Assembly: GCA_963969365.1 (NCBI GenBank)
Contig: OZ017763.1
Location: forward strand, 1,674,001-1,738,000
Direction of reading: 5' to 3'
Length of the DNA stretch: 64,000 nucleotides
Source of the DNA: Asterochloris sp. CNOR1
Taxonomy: Eukaryota > Chlorophyta > Trebouxiophyceae > Trebouxiales > Trebouxiaceae
A model generated the notes under the pieces. It did not search any database and was not told the origin of the DNA. It saw nothing but the letters and a program-made list of their open reading frames with translations. The position numbers and the translations under genes were made by a program. This document shows, piece by piece, positions 23,001-34,019 of the stretch. Numbering within the stretch: position 1 is the first letter of the stretch; each line of letters starts with the position of its first letter.

Positions 23001-23197
23001 AGGACCGAATTCTCCAGGTAGGCTTGCATGGCCAAGGGGAGATGCACGGCTGCCTGCTTGTGGGTCTATGCAGTGTGTGGCAGAATGCTGTTGTTGTATG
23101 CCTGTAGCCAGCCCTTGCAGAACCCTAAATCATAAAGCCAAATCATCATCTGCTGTGCCTGCAGGCCCTGAGGCTTGGTGGTTCTGGCAAGGCATGA
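17014..23197 (+). CDS. FBA: class I fructose-bisphosphate aldolase, plastid-targeted
   Basis: Interconverts fructose 1,6-bisphosphate with dihydroxyacetone phosphate and glyceraldehyde 3-phosphate (Calvin cycle and glycolysis). Exons 17014-17070, 17147-17255, 17645-17725, 18196-18276, 18484-18599, 18934-19015, 19577-19689, 20151-20230, 21041-21135, 21813-21964, 22599-22670, 22883-23017, 23165-23197; phases close to 401 residues. Landmarks are [45 protein letters not shown] (Lys 142), [26 protein letters not shown] (Lys 265, the Schiff-base lysine), [10 protein letters not shown] and TFSYGRALQ. The first 40 or so residues are rich in Ala, Arg, Ser and Thr, lack acidic residues and end [20 protein letters not shown], as expected of a chloroplast transit peptide before the mature start. 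The protein ends GGSGKA and lacks the C-terminal tyrosine usual in class I aldolases. Several introns hold decayed exon copies. Confidence 0.95.
19290..19510 (+). repeat. two decayed copies of aldolase exon 7 in intron 6
   Basis: The true exon start at 19577 has GCTCGCTTTGCCAAGTGG, then GGGCAGTGCTG and GTTGGCA. A copy at about 19294-19360 keeps GAGGGCAGTGCTG, and one at about 19437-19505 keeps TACCTTGCCAAGTGG, GGAGATTGGCAGC and TGCCC. Spacing is about 140 bases each. Confidence 0.75.
20081..20530 (+). repeat. decayed copies of aldolase exon 8 on both sides
   Basis: The exon end AGCATTGAGGAGACAGCC at 20209-20226 recurs almost exactly at 20267-20284, followed again by a donor-like ACTGGTAAGCCC, so two donors stand 58 bases apart. 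Weaker copies of the exon body (around CCCATTGTGGAGCC) are at about 20085-20115 and 20465-20525. Confidence 0.75.
21280..21460 (+). repeat. decayed copies of the end of aldolase exon 9
   Basis: The end of exon 9 (CTGAAGCCCAACATGTGCC, then CCAGGTGGGCAG) recurs at about 21416-21457 as CTGAAGCCCAACAGTATGCC, then CAGGTGGGCAG. A weaker copy lies near 21286-21320. The first of these keeps a plausible donor. Confidence 0.8.
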
Positions 23198-24213
23198 TGA
23201 GAACACACAGCAAGCAGCTGAGCGACAACACAATTTTGGCACTGTGTCTTGATGCGGCAGCTCCTCAGACTGCAGGCATTTTAAAGGACCCTCAATCCCC
23301 TTCTAAGCATTCTTTGTTGTTCTGCACATGCTTGACATTGTTATCTTGGCCAGACAGAGTGAGTGCATCGTGACTTGTGTGAGAGAATGCCTGAGGGATC
23401 TGTTCAGCGTTATAAGGCAACTACCAAGACCTGAGCATCATGGTGCCTTGCAAGCGTATTGTATTCGAGTGATCACGGATGAAAGCCCCAAAGGAGCCAT
23501 GGGGCTCTGCGCAACCAGATAGCGGGCGCTGCATGGAATTGTAAACCAGGAGTCTTCTGATCTTGGTGCTGGCAGGCAGGCTGAGCCTGGCTTAAGTAGG
23601 GCAGCAGCGCACAAGTGGCTGTTGTTGCCTGCTCTCCACGCACTGCTTCACTCACTGCTTCCACAGCTAAGAGGCGTCTTGTGCAGGGCTTGCCTCCAAG
23701 GCCCTCAGCTGCTTCTGCTGACCCCAGAGGCCGACAAGCTGAAAGTCAGACAGATAGCGCAGCGTTCAGTGTCAGAGCGTGCAATGACAAGGTCAATCAG
23801 TTGGCGGACATGACAGACACCGTGCTGGGACATAGGCAGCAGCTCAGCCAGCCCAAGACACTTGCAGCTGCACAGAGGGAGGCGCACAGGCTGCCCTGTC
23901 TGCAGACAGAGCACCCGAGTGCCTTATGCCAGAATCAGCTGATCAGGGGTTGCTTCTGCTCTCAGCGCCCTCTGTTCACCCTGCCAGAGCCGGCTCAGAA
24001 GGCGCCAGCTGCCACCTTGGGGCTGCAGGACATGCTGGACCTGCTACTACTACCTATGTCGCATGCTACTGACGAAAATGTGCCCTCCCAGCAGCTGTCC
24101 CGGCCCGAAAATGCCTCCGGGGCACTGCGGACAGGGTCTGCAGCTGCAGGAGCCAGGCAGCCTGGTGCAAAGCAGCAGCAAAAGGGGCTGCTTGCCTACA
24201 GTCTGCAGCCTGA
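23198..24213 (+). other. region 3' of aldolase, no clear gene
   Basis: A long plus-strand open frame runs through 23615-24661, but its composition (Ala, Gln, Pro, Leu) and lack of motifs do not support it as coding. It may include upstream exons of the RING segment that follows, since it lies in a different frame and could be joined by splicing. Confidence 0.35.
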
Positions 24214-24477
24214 TTGGCAAAAGCCCAGGCCGCAGCATGCACATGCCCGCCCAGCAGCTGTACGCCTGCTGCACTGCTGGGAGACGAGCTTTGCCCTCCG
24301 GATGAATGCTTGGTCTGCTTGGCTGCCAGGCATCGCGTCTTGCTGGCACCCTGTGGCCACATGCCCTATTGCATCGAGTGTGCAGAGCAGCTGTGCGGCC
24401 CAAATGCCATTCAAGCGATCCACAAGGGACAAATTTGCCGGGAGGCAGTGCTTGCAACTGTCTTCAAGACATTCTAG
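24214..24477 (+). CDS. RING finger exon, incomplete zinc site
   Basis: The frame reads CLVCLAARHRVLLAPCGHMP and then YCIECAEQLCG, giving the first six ligands of a C3HC4 RING (C-x2-C, C-x-H, C-x2-C). Such proteins usually act as E3 ubiquitin ligases. The last C-P-x-C pair is not intact: the sequence continues with IHKGQICREAV, where only one cysteine of the pair is present, and stops at 24477. Either an intron removes the poor stretch between, or the gene is decaying. No certain start was found; the ATG at 24214 is only the first in frame. Confidence 0.4.
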   Translation: MAKAQAAACTCPPSSCTPAALLGDELCPPDECLVCLAARHRVLLAPCGHMPYCIECAEQLCGPNAIQAIHKGQICREAVLATVFKTF

Positions 24478-24762
24478 TGAGTTTTATCGTCGGTCAACAT
24501 TGACCAAAGTTGCCATGATCGCGAATCCGCAAAATAGGGGCCTGTCTCAGCTTACGAGGCCGCTTGATGAGCCACATTTGGTGAGACATGCTCAAAGGCT
24601 GCCCTGGGCCTGGGGCAAGCCACACTCTGTGTGCCAGTGCTGGCGCACATGCAGATCTTGAGACCTGCTGCTGCAACTCACGCATACGATTGCACATGCT
24701 ACAGTCTTGTCAATCAAGACCTGCTGCTGCAGGCAATCCGGCGAGCACCCCTCAGCAGCACC

Positions 24763-25557
24763 ATGTCCAGCCCAGGCCAGGCGCAGGACACTGACACAGT
24801 GCTGGACATCAGTGTTCTGCCAGCAGATCTGCGCAGGCAGACAGCTGCTTGGGTGGAGCACAGCAGCCTTCCTGCCCTGCGCCTCGTCAGTCGCGGCTGG
24901 TACGAGGCAGCCAACCTGGCTGTGCGCCAGCTGAAGCGTCACGAACTCCTCCTGTGGCCAGCGCAAGTGTTGCTCATTGGCCAGAGCTGGCCCAATCTGG
25001 AGCGGCTGGACCTGGTTTCGGGATCTATAATGGCATTACCTGCCAGCGCCTGCCGATCCCTGATATCATCTCTGTTGCCGCTCACGCGGCTTCAGCACCT
25101 CAGCTTGAGCACAGGCGCTGCGCTGCTGCCAGAGAGCCAGGATTTAATGTTCAGGCAGACGCGACTGCTCAGCCTGCGCACGGTTGGCATTCATGATGGC
25201 ATCGGAGTCTCAGATGGTCTGCTGCAACTTATCAGCAGGCTGAGCCACCTGACCAGGCTGGAATGTGACCTCCAAGGCGAGCCTCAACTTGTATCAGGGT
25301 ACAAGCTGGAGCCAGCAACGAACAAGGGTGTGCGGTGCCTGAGCAGCCTGCAGACCCTTCAGGACCTGACCCTGACGGTGCACAACTTTTACACTCTTGT
25401 TACAGGCGAGGCTCTCAGTTCCATAGGGAGCCTGCACCAGCTGACCCATCTGTCCTTGAGAGGGTGGCCCATCAAGGACACGGACCTGAGCCACCTGGCG
25501 CACCTGCAGCTCCACTCACTGGACCTGAATAACTGCATGAGTCTGAGTTCAGACTAG
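24763..25557 (+). CDS. F-box-like protein with leucine-rich repeats
   Basis: A 264-residue frame. Residues 20-65 resemble an F-box (ISVLPADLRRQTAAWVEHSS, LPALRLVSRGWYEA), which would bind SKP1 in an SCF ubiquitin ligase. From residue 80 on there are about six leucine-rich repeats (LERLDLVSGS; LTRLQHLSLST; LLSLRTVGIHDG; LSHLTRLECDL; LQTLQDLTLTV; LHQLTHLSLRG; LQLHSLDLNNC) that would bind a target. The start is the ATG directly before SSPGQAQDTD; the frame is open further upstream to 24631. The frame stops soon after the last repeat. A further in-phase acidic block (SLGSDSGEDSGTEQELDALE, ending at 25686) follows a good acceptor at 25599, so a second exon is possible, although I could not place its donor. 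Confidence 0.6.
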   Translation: MSSPGQAQDTDTVLDISVLPADLRRQTAAWVEHSSLPALRLVSRGWYEAANLAVRQLKRHELLLWPAQVLLIGQSWPNLERLDLVSGSIMALPASACRSLISSLLPLTRLQHLSLSTGAALLPESQDLMFRQTRLLSLRTVGIHDGIGVSDGLLQLISRLSHLTRLECDLQGEPQLVSGYKLEPATNKGVRCLSSLQTLQDLTLTVHNFYTLVTGEALSSIGSLHQLTHLSLRGWPIKDTDLSHLAHLQLHSLDLNNCMSLSSD

Positions 25558-25686
25558 CTAAAGCACATGCATAAGATAAATGTGTTCACAAATTTGCAGT
25601 CTCTGGGCTCGGACTCAGGAGAAGATTCGGGCACAGAGCAGGAGCTTGACGCACTTGAGGAACTTGACAATGAATGGCATCTTTGA

Positions 25687-26453
25687 GCTGAGCATTGAAT
25701 TTGTAAACATCCTGTCTTTCTCTAAACAGAGGTGCTGCTGACAATCTGGATGGCTTTCCCTAAGTATCGAAGAGCACAAAACTAAGTGGCATGAGCAGCC
25801 AGCAGGCCTGAAAGCGGTGCCAGCCAATGGGCCTGAACAGGCCCAACGACAGGATGGATTATGCCTTGGCGGAGGCTCCAGACATAGCCTCGCTGCTGAG
25901 CATGGTGGTGGGTGAGCGTGAGGCCCTGGCGGCGCTGCTAGCTGTGCTGCTTGCTGCCATTTTTGGAGATTGTGGGCAGGACCCACTATGTGTCTGTGCC
26001 AAGGGCAAGCGGCCTACCACATTGTTGGCAGAGCTGCTTGCTGCCATGGACCGGGGATGTGGCAGACGGCTGCAGAGTGTATGTGCCAGGAGCAATGATC
26101 AGCTCAACCATCAAAAGTCTTACACAAGAGACCGCCTGACATAGGCCTGTGACATCGCCTTGCCTATTTTTGGACCATGGACTCCATGACAGGCCCTTCA
26201 GAGCTCAGGGCCAGCCCACTCTTAGATGGATGTTGCCGCCACATGATTGACTTGACAAGTGGGTGAAAGGTGCTACACTTCACCTTGTTTTGTACAGCAA
26301 GGCAGGCACCAAAATTGATGAGGGCGTAGTGTGGGGGAGGGGAGAAACAGATAGACCAATTCTGGAGTGTCTGAACAAAGTGACTGGACTGCTCCCCTGT
26401 TTAGATTCATTCATGGTTTTTCTTGCTTTCCTTCCAAAGCACCACATGAAGCA
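25687..26453. other. gap upstream of polymerase eta
   Basis: No supportable gene. An open frame at 25827-26144 is Ala- and Leu-rich without motifs. The polymerase eta promoter should lie here. Confidence 0.4.
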
Positions 26454-29400
26454 TGGACGAAGTACAGACGCAGAGGGTGATATCCCACATTGACCTCGAT
26501 GCCTTCTGTGAGTCCCAGCATCATAGCATGCCACCTTCAAGCAGCAGTGGTGTGCATCCCAGCACTGAAGCTTCAGCTCCTGACTGCAGATACTCAAGTT
26601 GAAGTGAAGCGAGACCCCAGCCTCCAAGGGAAGCCTGTTGGGGTTGTCCAATATGTGAGCCAGCGCACTGCACTGCCACCTCTGGAAGGACCATGCAGCT
26701 GAAGCCTTGTGCTCCATGCAGAACCCATTCGGCGATCTAAGGACGATCAGGCCTGATGAGGACCGGAAATTTGCTCACAGCAATGGGAGTCTCATTGCAG
26801 TCAGCTATGAGGCGCGGGCAAAGGGCGTCAAGAGGTGGGCTGAGCTAGCACAACGACATGCAAGCAGCTGCAGCTGGACTGCGCAGACTGCTTGGTGTCA
26901 CTGGACTCAGGTGATGGCATGGCTCAGCGCAGCGCAGCGTAACACAGCACGCTCTTTCATCTAATGCCACTACGCTAGTCGGTCGCCTCACCCTGTCATC
27001 AGGTTTCTCTGTCTCTGTCACACAGGCATGGCACTGTGAAAATGCAGCCAGCCAGCAGCCTGTTTACTTTGCTTGACAGGCATTTTCTCCCAATAAATAT
27101 GCAGGGGTGCGTCAAGGGGATTCTGCCAGCAGAGCAGACCCACTACCAGCCAGTAGAGAGGGTCCACGCTGCCTGACATTAGTGGTGCTCCCTGCTTCTG
27201 CAAGTGCTGCTGCAGGATTGCACGGCAGCCACTGCGAAGAGGACTGCCCCGCGCATTTACACAGCGTGGAAGCTTGAAACTGCCTGATGTGCTTGGCTGC
27301 ATGTGTGGCTGGTCCCAAGGGGCAGCTGCCTGTAGTGTGTGCCGTGGCCGGGCTACAAAGGCATTGCATGTTGCCTGATGGCGTGCTGCAATGCAGCTAC
27401 AGGTGCATGGGGAACCTTGCTGGCTGGAGGTCTGCGAGGCAGTGCCCCTCAGCGAGGCATGAAAGGCAAGACGCAGCATGCCTCAGCTGCAGTGCTGCCA
27501 GGTTGTCTGCGGCCTCCAGACCTGACAGGCTTGCTCCCCATGTGCTGTTGCAGGAACATGAGGGGGGATGCTGCCAGGAGGGCGTGCCCCGACATGATTT
27601 TGGTGCAGGTTCCAACTGCGCATGGGAAGGCAGACCTGACCATCTACCGCGAGGCAGGCAAGCAGGTGGGCTGGCGCATCGGCAGTTCCAGGCAAAGGGC
27701 GCAGACTGGTGCTCATTGTGCAGGGGAAGGCTCAGCTGACCATCTGCCTGAGGCAGGCAAGCATGTAGGCTGCGGCTTTGGCCATGTGAACATGGGGCCA
27801 CAGGATGTCTGGAGGACGTGATGGCACCTGGACACCTGTCCACTTACAGAAGGCACTCCTCTAGGCACATGGGGTGGCACAGAAGGACTGAGACCTTTGC
27901 CATGCCAGCCAGCCAGCCACAAAGCGGCGTCTAAGATCCCCTGATGCCTTGCCAATCTGCAGAGAACTCTTGCCAGCCGTGAACCCTGCTGCACCCTCTG
28001 CTGTGAGCACAGTCATGCCCCTGTAGGCATGTGTGAATCGATGGTGCCACTTCCATCAGCAGATGTTCTCTGATGTAGGCATCTTGCATGCAGTTGCTGG
28101 ACGTCACAAGTATGCTGGCTGTGTGGGTGCTGTTGAGGCATCAAGCATCAGCTTCCAAGCATCAACATCAAAGTACACTCCATTCCGTCTCGCAGCTGGA
28201 CCTGGTCGTCCTTGTGCTCCTGCAGGAGGGAACACCTCAGCACACTGCCTTGTCGTGGATGAGCTTAGTATCAGTGCCAGGCCTTTGCTGAAACCCTGGG
28301 GTTCCACTGGGTCACACTCCTCCGCAGGTTCTGGACATTCTGGGGACAGTGGCAATATGTGAGCGCGCCAGTATTGACGAATGCTACCTGGATTTGACAG
28401 AGGAGGCCCACCGTCGCTTGGCGGCTGCTGGGGGCTCGCCACTGCTGCCAGTCAACCCAGAGCAGGTCCATGTTGCCCGTCTGGTGAGCTGCGGCAGCTG
28501 TGAACGGGCTTGCAGTCCTCTTTGCATGAGAGGCAGATGTTGAGCGAGCCTGACAGCTGCTAGGAGCCAGATCAAGGGTTGCATATGCAGTTGTCAGCCT
28601 GGGTGCTTGCCGCTGTGGCCCATCAGGCCATAACAGGTATACATGAACCGCCATGAACCTGTTTGATCTAAGCTGGGCGTGCTCTGTCCTGCACTTCAGT
28701 CAACGTCAGCAGGTCAATGCAGATGCATGGGCTGCACCACGTGCTGCAAAGACTGCATTAGCAGCCCTGATGCTGTCTGCTGGGGGCAGGCAGAGCGCAG
28801 CAGCACACAGGAGTCTGTTGTGCAGCAGAAGTGCTGCTCAAAACTGTGATCAGACTTGACCTTCTTCTGATTGTTGCTAGCAGGCATAGTGCGGCTGGAT
28901 GCTGGGAGATGATGTGCGTGCCCGCCTGAGAGGATCACCCTTGACATCGTGCTGCTCCTATATGCAGGCAGGGGCCAGTACCACAGCAGAGTGGTGGCAG
29001 CGCCCAGCTGAGGCGTGGCAGCCCGGGGAGCGCCTGCTGGCTTGCGGGGCCGTGGCTGTGGCTGACCTGAGGGCGGCGGTGGCCGCGCAGCTGGGGTACA
29101 GCTGCTCTGCAGGTGGGAGGCAGTGCCCCCACCCCTGCCTGCCTCCTTGCCACGCCGCATGCTGCCATCCGCTGCTTGCCAGGAGGTGCAGGCTCTGGAC
29201 CGAACGGGGCACCACATGCGCATCTGGATGCCATTGACCCATTTGCTGCAGGCCTGCACATGACCCCCCCTCACACGCCCTCAGACCCTACTGACTGCTG
29301 CAATCTTGCCACCTACAGGGGTTGCGCATAACAAGATCCTGAGCAAGCTGGCCTCAGCGCTGCACAAACCCTCCCAGCAGACCCTCGTGCCGGCCAGCGC

Positions 29401-32400
29401 CATCCCTGAGCTGCTGCAGGACCTGCCCATCCCCAAGCTCCGCCAGCTCGGAGGCAAGTTTGGCGAAGAGGTGAGCGAGTCAACAATCCGCACAAGGGTT
29501 CCCGATCCCCATGCAAAGCTGCTTCTTACCAGTTCCAGGAGATATGAGGGTTGATTACTGAGGTCCCTGACGGTGCACATTTAGACTCAGACAGCGCGTT
29601 CAGTGAAAAGCAGCCCGTAGCCTGGGGAGGGGGCTTGGCAAGGGCGGCTGGAGCAGCTCAGCATCGTAAACAACTGCTGGTGCACTTGCTTGGGCCAGTA
29701 CAGTGTATCTGCACCACCTGTGAGCGGGACAGGGTGCTGAGAGGTCCAGTCATGGCAGAGTGCTCACAGCAGGCTGGGAGGTTGCTGACATGGTGCACAA
29801 GAGAGGGTGCCAGGGGGCATGGTGCGGAGCTGCAGCACCCTCCGAGGGACATGTCTGAGGTCGCCGCGCATGCCAAGTGCTGGACTCCCTGCTTGGATAG
29901 GCTGTGGTTGCTAATCGGGAGCTGAACTAGCAGCTGAGCAGGTTGGCATCTGTCCCAGGCTCACGTCGGGCCTCAGGACTCATGCAGACCCGCCCCTTGT
30001 TGCAGGGTGTGGCATCCTTGCATGCACATCAGGCCTCACTCAATGGTAGCACGGCACAGAGCTCAGCTGGCGTGTTCAAGTTATGGGCAGCAGTTTGGTA
30101 TCACCAAACACATCTGACTGCTGCTGTGCACAGACCCCTGACCTGCTCATGTCCACAACAGCCTGTCCCTGCTCTCTGCAGGTGATGGCGGCATTTTGTA
30201 TCAAGACAGTAGGTGGGAGACGGCTGCTCATGCCTGCACCTGACTGCCATGTTTGCAGACTGGTGCTCTTGAAAATGTTGTGCTGGTTTGGGGGATGCAT
30301 CAACCTGTTTTTGAGGCTCCTTCTACAAGGAAGGCATGCAGCTCTGGAAATATTGTGCTGGTTGGGGAGGAGGATGCATCAACCTGTTATTGAGGCTCCT
30401 TCCACAAGGAAGGCATGCAGCCTGCTATGCCTTCACATTGCTACTGGGCGGCAAGGAAGCTGCAAATGCCAGCACCTTGCGATGCACCTGGACGGGTGGC
30501 TGCAGGACAGCTGGCGGCGCTGCCCATCCCGCGCCTAGAGACACGCTTCAACGAGGCAGATGCCCAGTGGCTCTACAAGCTGGCGAGGGGTTGCGATACC
30601 GAGGAGGTGGGTCTGAATGCCGTCAATCTTGCCAGCTGGTGTCGTCGCCATGCTGCTCACATTCTCCTGGCCGTGCTGTTGTCAATGTGAACCATACATG
30701 CTGCATAGCAGGGGTGGATTGGGGAGAAAAAGGGGAAGTAGGCCCAGGAGTGGTTAGTGGAATAATGACAGATGCAGCTGGCATGCTGCTTGTCGCTGCT
30801 GACAAGGACGAGCGAGAAGCCGTTCCACCGCCAGAGTGTGCTGGCCATTGACTGGTCCCTCAGCTGCTGCCACCTGCGGGAACCGACGGTCATTGGTAAA
30901 ACGCGTGCTTGCAGATCAAGCAGAGAACGCTGCCCAAGTCCCTCAGCTGTGGGAAGACCTTCCGCAGCCAGACTGCGCTGACCAAGATTGATGACGTGCA
31001 CCACTGGCTGGCGGAGCTGGGCAAGGAGCTGGCGGAGCGCGTGGGGGAGGACAGGTGGGCATCAGGGGGTTTCTCTCTGGGTCTGAGCAATGAGAGAACT
31101 GAGTGGGGAAGCTGAGCTGTGGCTGTGTCTGTGGACGCATGGGCTGTGGCTGGGTCAGGGTCGTGCTAGGGTCGCCAGACATTGATTGTTGAGTAGAAGC
31201 TGGTAGTGGGCGGCTGAGGACAGGTGGCTGCCCTGGAGCCCTGCTAAGTGGCGGGCCTGAGGAGTCACAAGGCTGGCCGATTGCATGGCTGAGAAGTCTG
31301 GCTGTGTTGTGGCGCTGCAAGGTTGCGTGGCTGGGACCCTTATGGCTGGCAGCGCTGTTCAGAAACTTTTTGGAGTGTGCGGCTGTGGTTGAGGACGAGT
31401 CAGGACCAGGTTGCAGCGGTGTGGGAACTGGGGGAGGCACACAGATGGGGGCTGGGGGTTAGGCTGGGTGTGCGTCTTTGGGCTGTGCAATGCTAGCAGG
31501 GAAGCTGGGCAAGGGCTGGCATGGGTGTGTGTAGTGTTGCAGAATGTGTGCATAGGTAGGGTGGTGTGGGTGAGGACTACCAAGGCTGATGGTTGCATTT
31601 CACGGCTGTTGGAGCGAGTGGCTGCAATCAGGTGGGCTTGACGCACTGTCCTCCTCAAAGCATCGGGCAGCACTCATAAGCTCTGCTGCGCAGAGAACAG
31701 GGCGCAGAGGAGGGCTCAAAAGTGCTGGCTGGGCCATGGGCCACATGTTTCTGCTAGCAATGCAAGACTGGGGAAAGCTGCTGCTCACAGCTGCCCAGGA
31801 GAGTGCATATCTCCTGCTGGTACTGTAATTGCCAGACTCAAATGGTCACACAAATGGTGTGGCTGCAGAAAGCCCCCCTGCTGCTTGCCCCAGCCTCTGT
31901 GCCCAGTCACTGACATGGTCTTGTCTGATCTTCAGCACAACCATCTGCAGGTATGCTGGTGGCTGCAGGAGGGCATACATTTACCTGCCAAAGTGATCAT
32001 CTGGTTGAACTTCATGTCATGTGCTTCCATGTACACAGCTGCCCTGCGGCTGCAGGAGGCCATGTGCCCTGCAGGAGGCCATGCGCCCAGCTGACGCAGC
32101 TGCTGAGAGCCTACATTTGGCCACACCAGGCCAGAAATTTCCAACAGCTGCCCTGTGGCTGCAGGAGGGCACATGCCAGGCTGCTGCAGCTGCTCATCTG
32201 GACAGTTTGCTGCCGAATTCACAGCCGCCCTGCAGCTGCAAGAGGTCATGGGCCCATCTGCTGCAGCTTCTGAGGGTCTCTGTTTGGCCGTGTCAAGCCT
32301 CGGCACTGTTAAAGAGCTGCCCTGTGGCTGCAGGAAAGCGCATGCCAGGCTGCCGCAGCTGCTGACGGTCTCCATCTGGACCCATCCTGGCTCTAACCCC

Positions 32401-34019
32401 AAGGAGTGGCAGGGCAGTGGAAGTGTCAGCCGCTCGTGTGCTCTCCGGCGCCCTGAGGCTGGAGTCATTGCAGATGATGCCACGCAGCTGGTGAAAGCTG
32501 GCTTGGATGTTGTACGCTGTCAGGGCCGGCTGAGGAAGAACTCAGTGGCTATGTCTGTTGGAAAGAGAAGAGGGGCTGTGAATCTTCGGTTGTAATGGAC
32601 CTGCCGTGGCCCTAGCAGCCAACCTGAGGCTGGTGCCCTCAAACCAGAAGCATTGCAGAGGATTTGAGGCCGCCAGTGAAAGGGAGTTGGCATGGAAGTT
32701 GTCAGCCGCCAGGCGGGCTGAGGAAGGCTCATAGCAACTGTGCCTGAGGGGGAGGGGCCTGACATTCAGGTCCATTTCAACAGCAGCCGCACAGGGGCTG
32801 GAGCCATTGTAGATGCTGCCACGCAGCATGTGAGACTCCACTGCAAGGTGTTTACTTGTGTCACTTGCATAAATCACTTTGCCCACTAGACCTGCTGCAG
32901 GGGTGCCTTCGTGATCTGCAGCCTAATTGCATGTGTGGAAGGCATTGCATCTAGTGCTCTGCAGCCTCAGGTGTCCTCGGCGACACCTGAGCCCTCCCTG
33001 CTGCTGCCTACAGGTCAAGCGCTGGGCAGCAGACCAGGCCCGATGGCAGATAACTGCCATGTTCATTGCGGCTGCCAACTTTGTGGCAGCTCCGACAGGC
33101 AAGCGGGAGAGGTGTTGTGCCCAAATGCCAGCAGCAGGCTCATGGTGCATAGCTGCTCTCCCTTGACAGCCCACAAAGCGGTACTGTTTGTGGCTTAGAC
33201 TGCAGCAAGAGCGCTTGCTGTTCATGTTTGACTGCCGGATGAGTAAAATGGCAGCATCACCATCTTTTAGCTGAGCTCGCCCCCGGCTGCGGACAAGGCG
33301 CACCTGAACCCTTGCCTGCAGGGTGTTCGCAGATCACCCGATTCCTTAAGCAGAGGCCGCTGCCGCCTGTCCCTGGCAACCTGTCCCCAGAGCATGGAGC
33401 TGAGCCTGCTGAGGTTGCTGCTGAATTGGGATCCCCGGCAGCGCAGGAACACAAGAAAAGCCCCATGGTCAAACAAGGGGCTGTTGCAGCTGCTGACAAT
33501 TCTCAGACGCCGTCCCCTCAGGCGCTCAAATGGAAGGCGGCTGCAGCTGTGCGGGAGCCCAAGCAGCAGAAGCTGTCCTTTGGCGGTAACCAGGCTGCAG
33601 CCGGCGCACCGGCTGAGATACAGGCGCCAGGCCCCTTGCAGTATGCAACAGAGGGGTCTACAAGCGTCTGGCAGACAGCGGCGGCGGCGAAAGCTGGGGC
33701 TGTTTTGCCCCCAGCTGCTGCAAGGCCTGCTGAAGAGTCAGCAGGCACCAGTGGTACAAGTCAGGCATCGCCTGAGACGGGGCAGGAAGGCCCTGCACAG
33801 CCTGCTGCACAGTTGACTGAGGCTGATGTTGATGCTGATGTGTTCAAGCAGCTTCCCTCGGAGGTGCAGCGTGAGCTCAGACTGTCCTTTATGCACGCAG
33901 CTGCATCAGCCCGCCTCAAGGCAGGCAAGCAGCCGCAGCCTGGCAGAAAAGCAGCACGTCCCATAAGTGGCTTCTTCAGTCAGAGGCCTGGGCAGCCCAC
34001 CAAGAAACGTAAGTTGTGA
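26454..34019 (+). CDS. POLH: DNA polymerase eta (Y-family translesion polymerase)
   Basis: Copies past UV lesions such as thymine dimers. Exons 26454-26508, 26590-26654, 26722-26834, 27554-27665, 28328-28483, 28968-29112, 29319-29470, 30182-30212, 30506-30606, 30915-31054, 32334-32490, 33014-33098, 33322-34019; phases close to 669 residues. Metal ligands sit in SHIDLDAF (Asp 14) and in ERASIDECYLDL (Asp 132, Glu 133). GKPVGVVQY, VSYEARAKGVKR, GVAHNKILSKLAS, CGKTFRSQTAL and VSRSC are typical of palm, thumb and little-finger domains. The C-terminal exon is disordered and carries a ubiquitin-binding UBM (DVDADVFKQLPSEVQREL, near 606-623), a PIP-like RPISGFF (650-656) for PCNA and a basic PTKKRKL tail, probably the nuclear signal. 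Intron 12 is GC-AG (donor ACAG/gcaagc at 33098). Exon 8 is only 31 bases. Introns 4, 8, 10 and 11 hold repeat arrays. Confidence 0.95.
27710..27780 (+). repeat. decayed copy of the end of polymerase eta exon 4
   Basis: The exon end GGGAAGGCAGACCTGACCAT (27626 on) and GAGGCAGGCAAGCAGGTGGG recur about 100 bases later as GGGAAGGCTCAGCTGACCAT and GAGGCAGGCAAGCATGTAGG, including a mutated donor. Confidence 0.85.
30265..30425 (+). repeat. two tandem repeats of about 80 bases in polymerase eta intron 8
   Basis: Two close copies share ATTGTGCTGGTT or TTGTGCTGGTT, GGATGCATCAACCTGTT, TTGAGGCTCCTTC and ACAAGGAAGGCATGCAGC. I see no match to a neighbouring exon, so this one may be a plain tandem repeat. 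Confidence 0.9.
31960..32345 (+). repeat. array of decayed acceptor plus exon-11 starts
   Basis: The true junction at 32319-32375 has GCCCTGTGGCTGCAG followed by GAAAGCGCATGCCAGGCTGC. Upstream copies lie at about 31962 (GGTGGCTGCAGGAGGGCATA), 32040 (GCCCTGCGGCTGCAGGAGGC), 32152 (GCCCTGTGGCTGCAGGAGGG) and 32227 (GCCCTGCAGCTGCAAGAGG), at periods of about 75-110 bases. Three keep a usable TGCAG acceptor. The real exon is the last in the row. Confidence 0.9.
32610..32840 (+). repeat. decayed copies of the end of polymerase eta exon 11
   Basis: The exon end (CCTGAGGCTGGAGTCATTGC, GATGATGCCACGCAGCTGG) recurs at 32622-32660 (CCTGAGGCTGGTGCC, GCATTGCAGAGGAT) and at 32797-32838 (GGGGCTGGAGCCATTG, GATGCTGCCACGCAGCATG). 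The second still carries a GTGAG after CACGCAGCAT. Confidence 0.8.

Noticed and set aside
23615-24661. 348-codon plus-strand open frame
   Set aside because: Composition is typical of chance open frames in this GC-rich sequence, there is no motif, and its 3' part overlaps the RING exon, which has motif support, in another frame.
25827-26144. 105-codon frame upstream of polymerase eta
   Set aside because: Ala/Leu/Cys-rich without motif, start context or splice signals that would support a gene.
30943-31440. Pro/Thr/Ser-rich minus-strand frame that could be a wall glycoprotein
   Set aside because: It lies opposite polymerase eta exon 10 and the G-rich start of intron 10; the residue bias follows from GT-rich plus-strand sequence.
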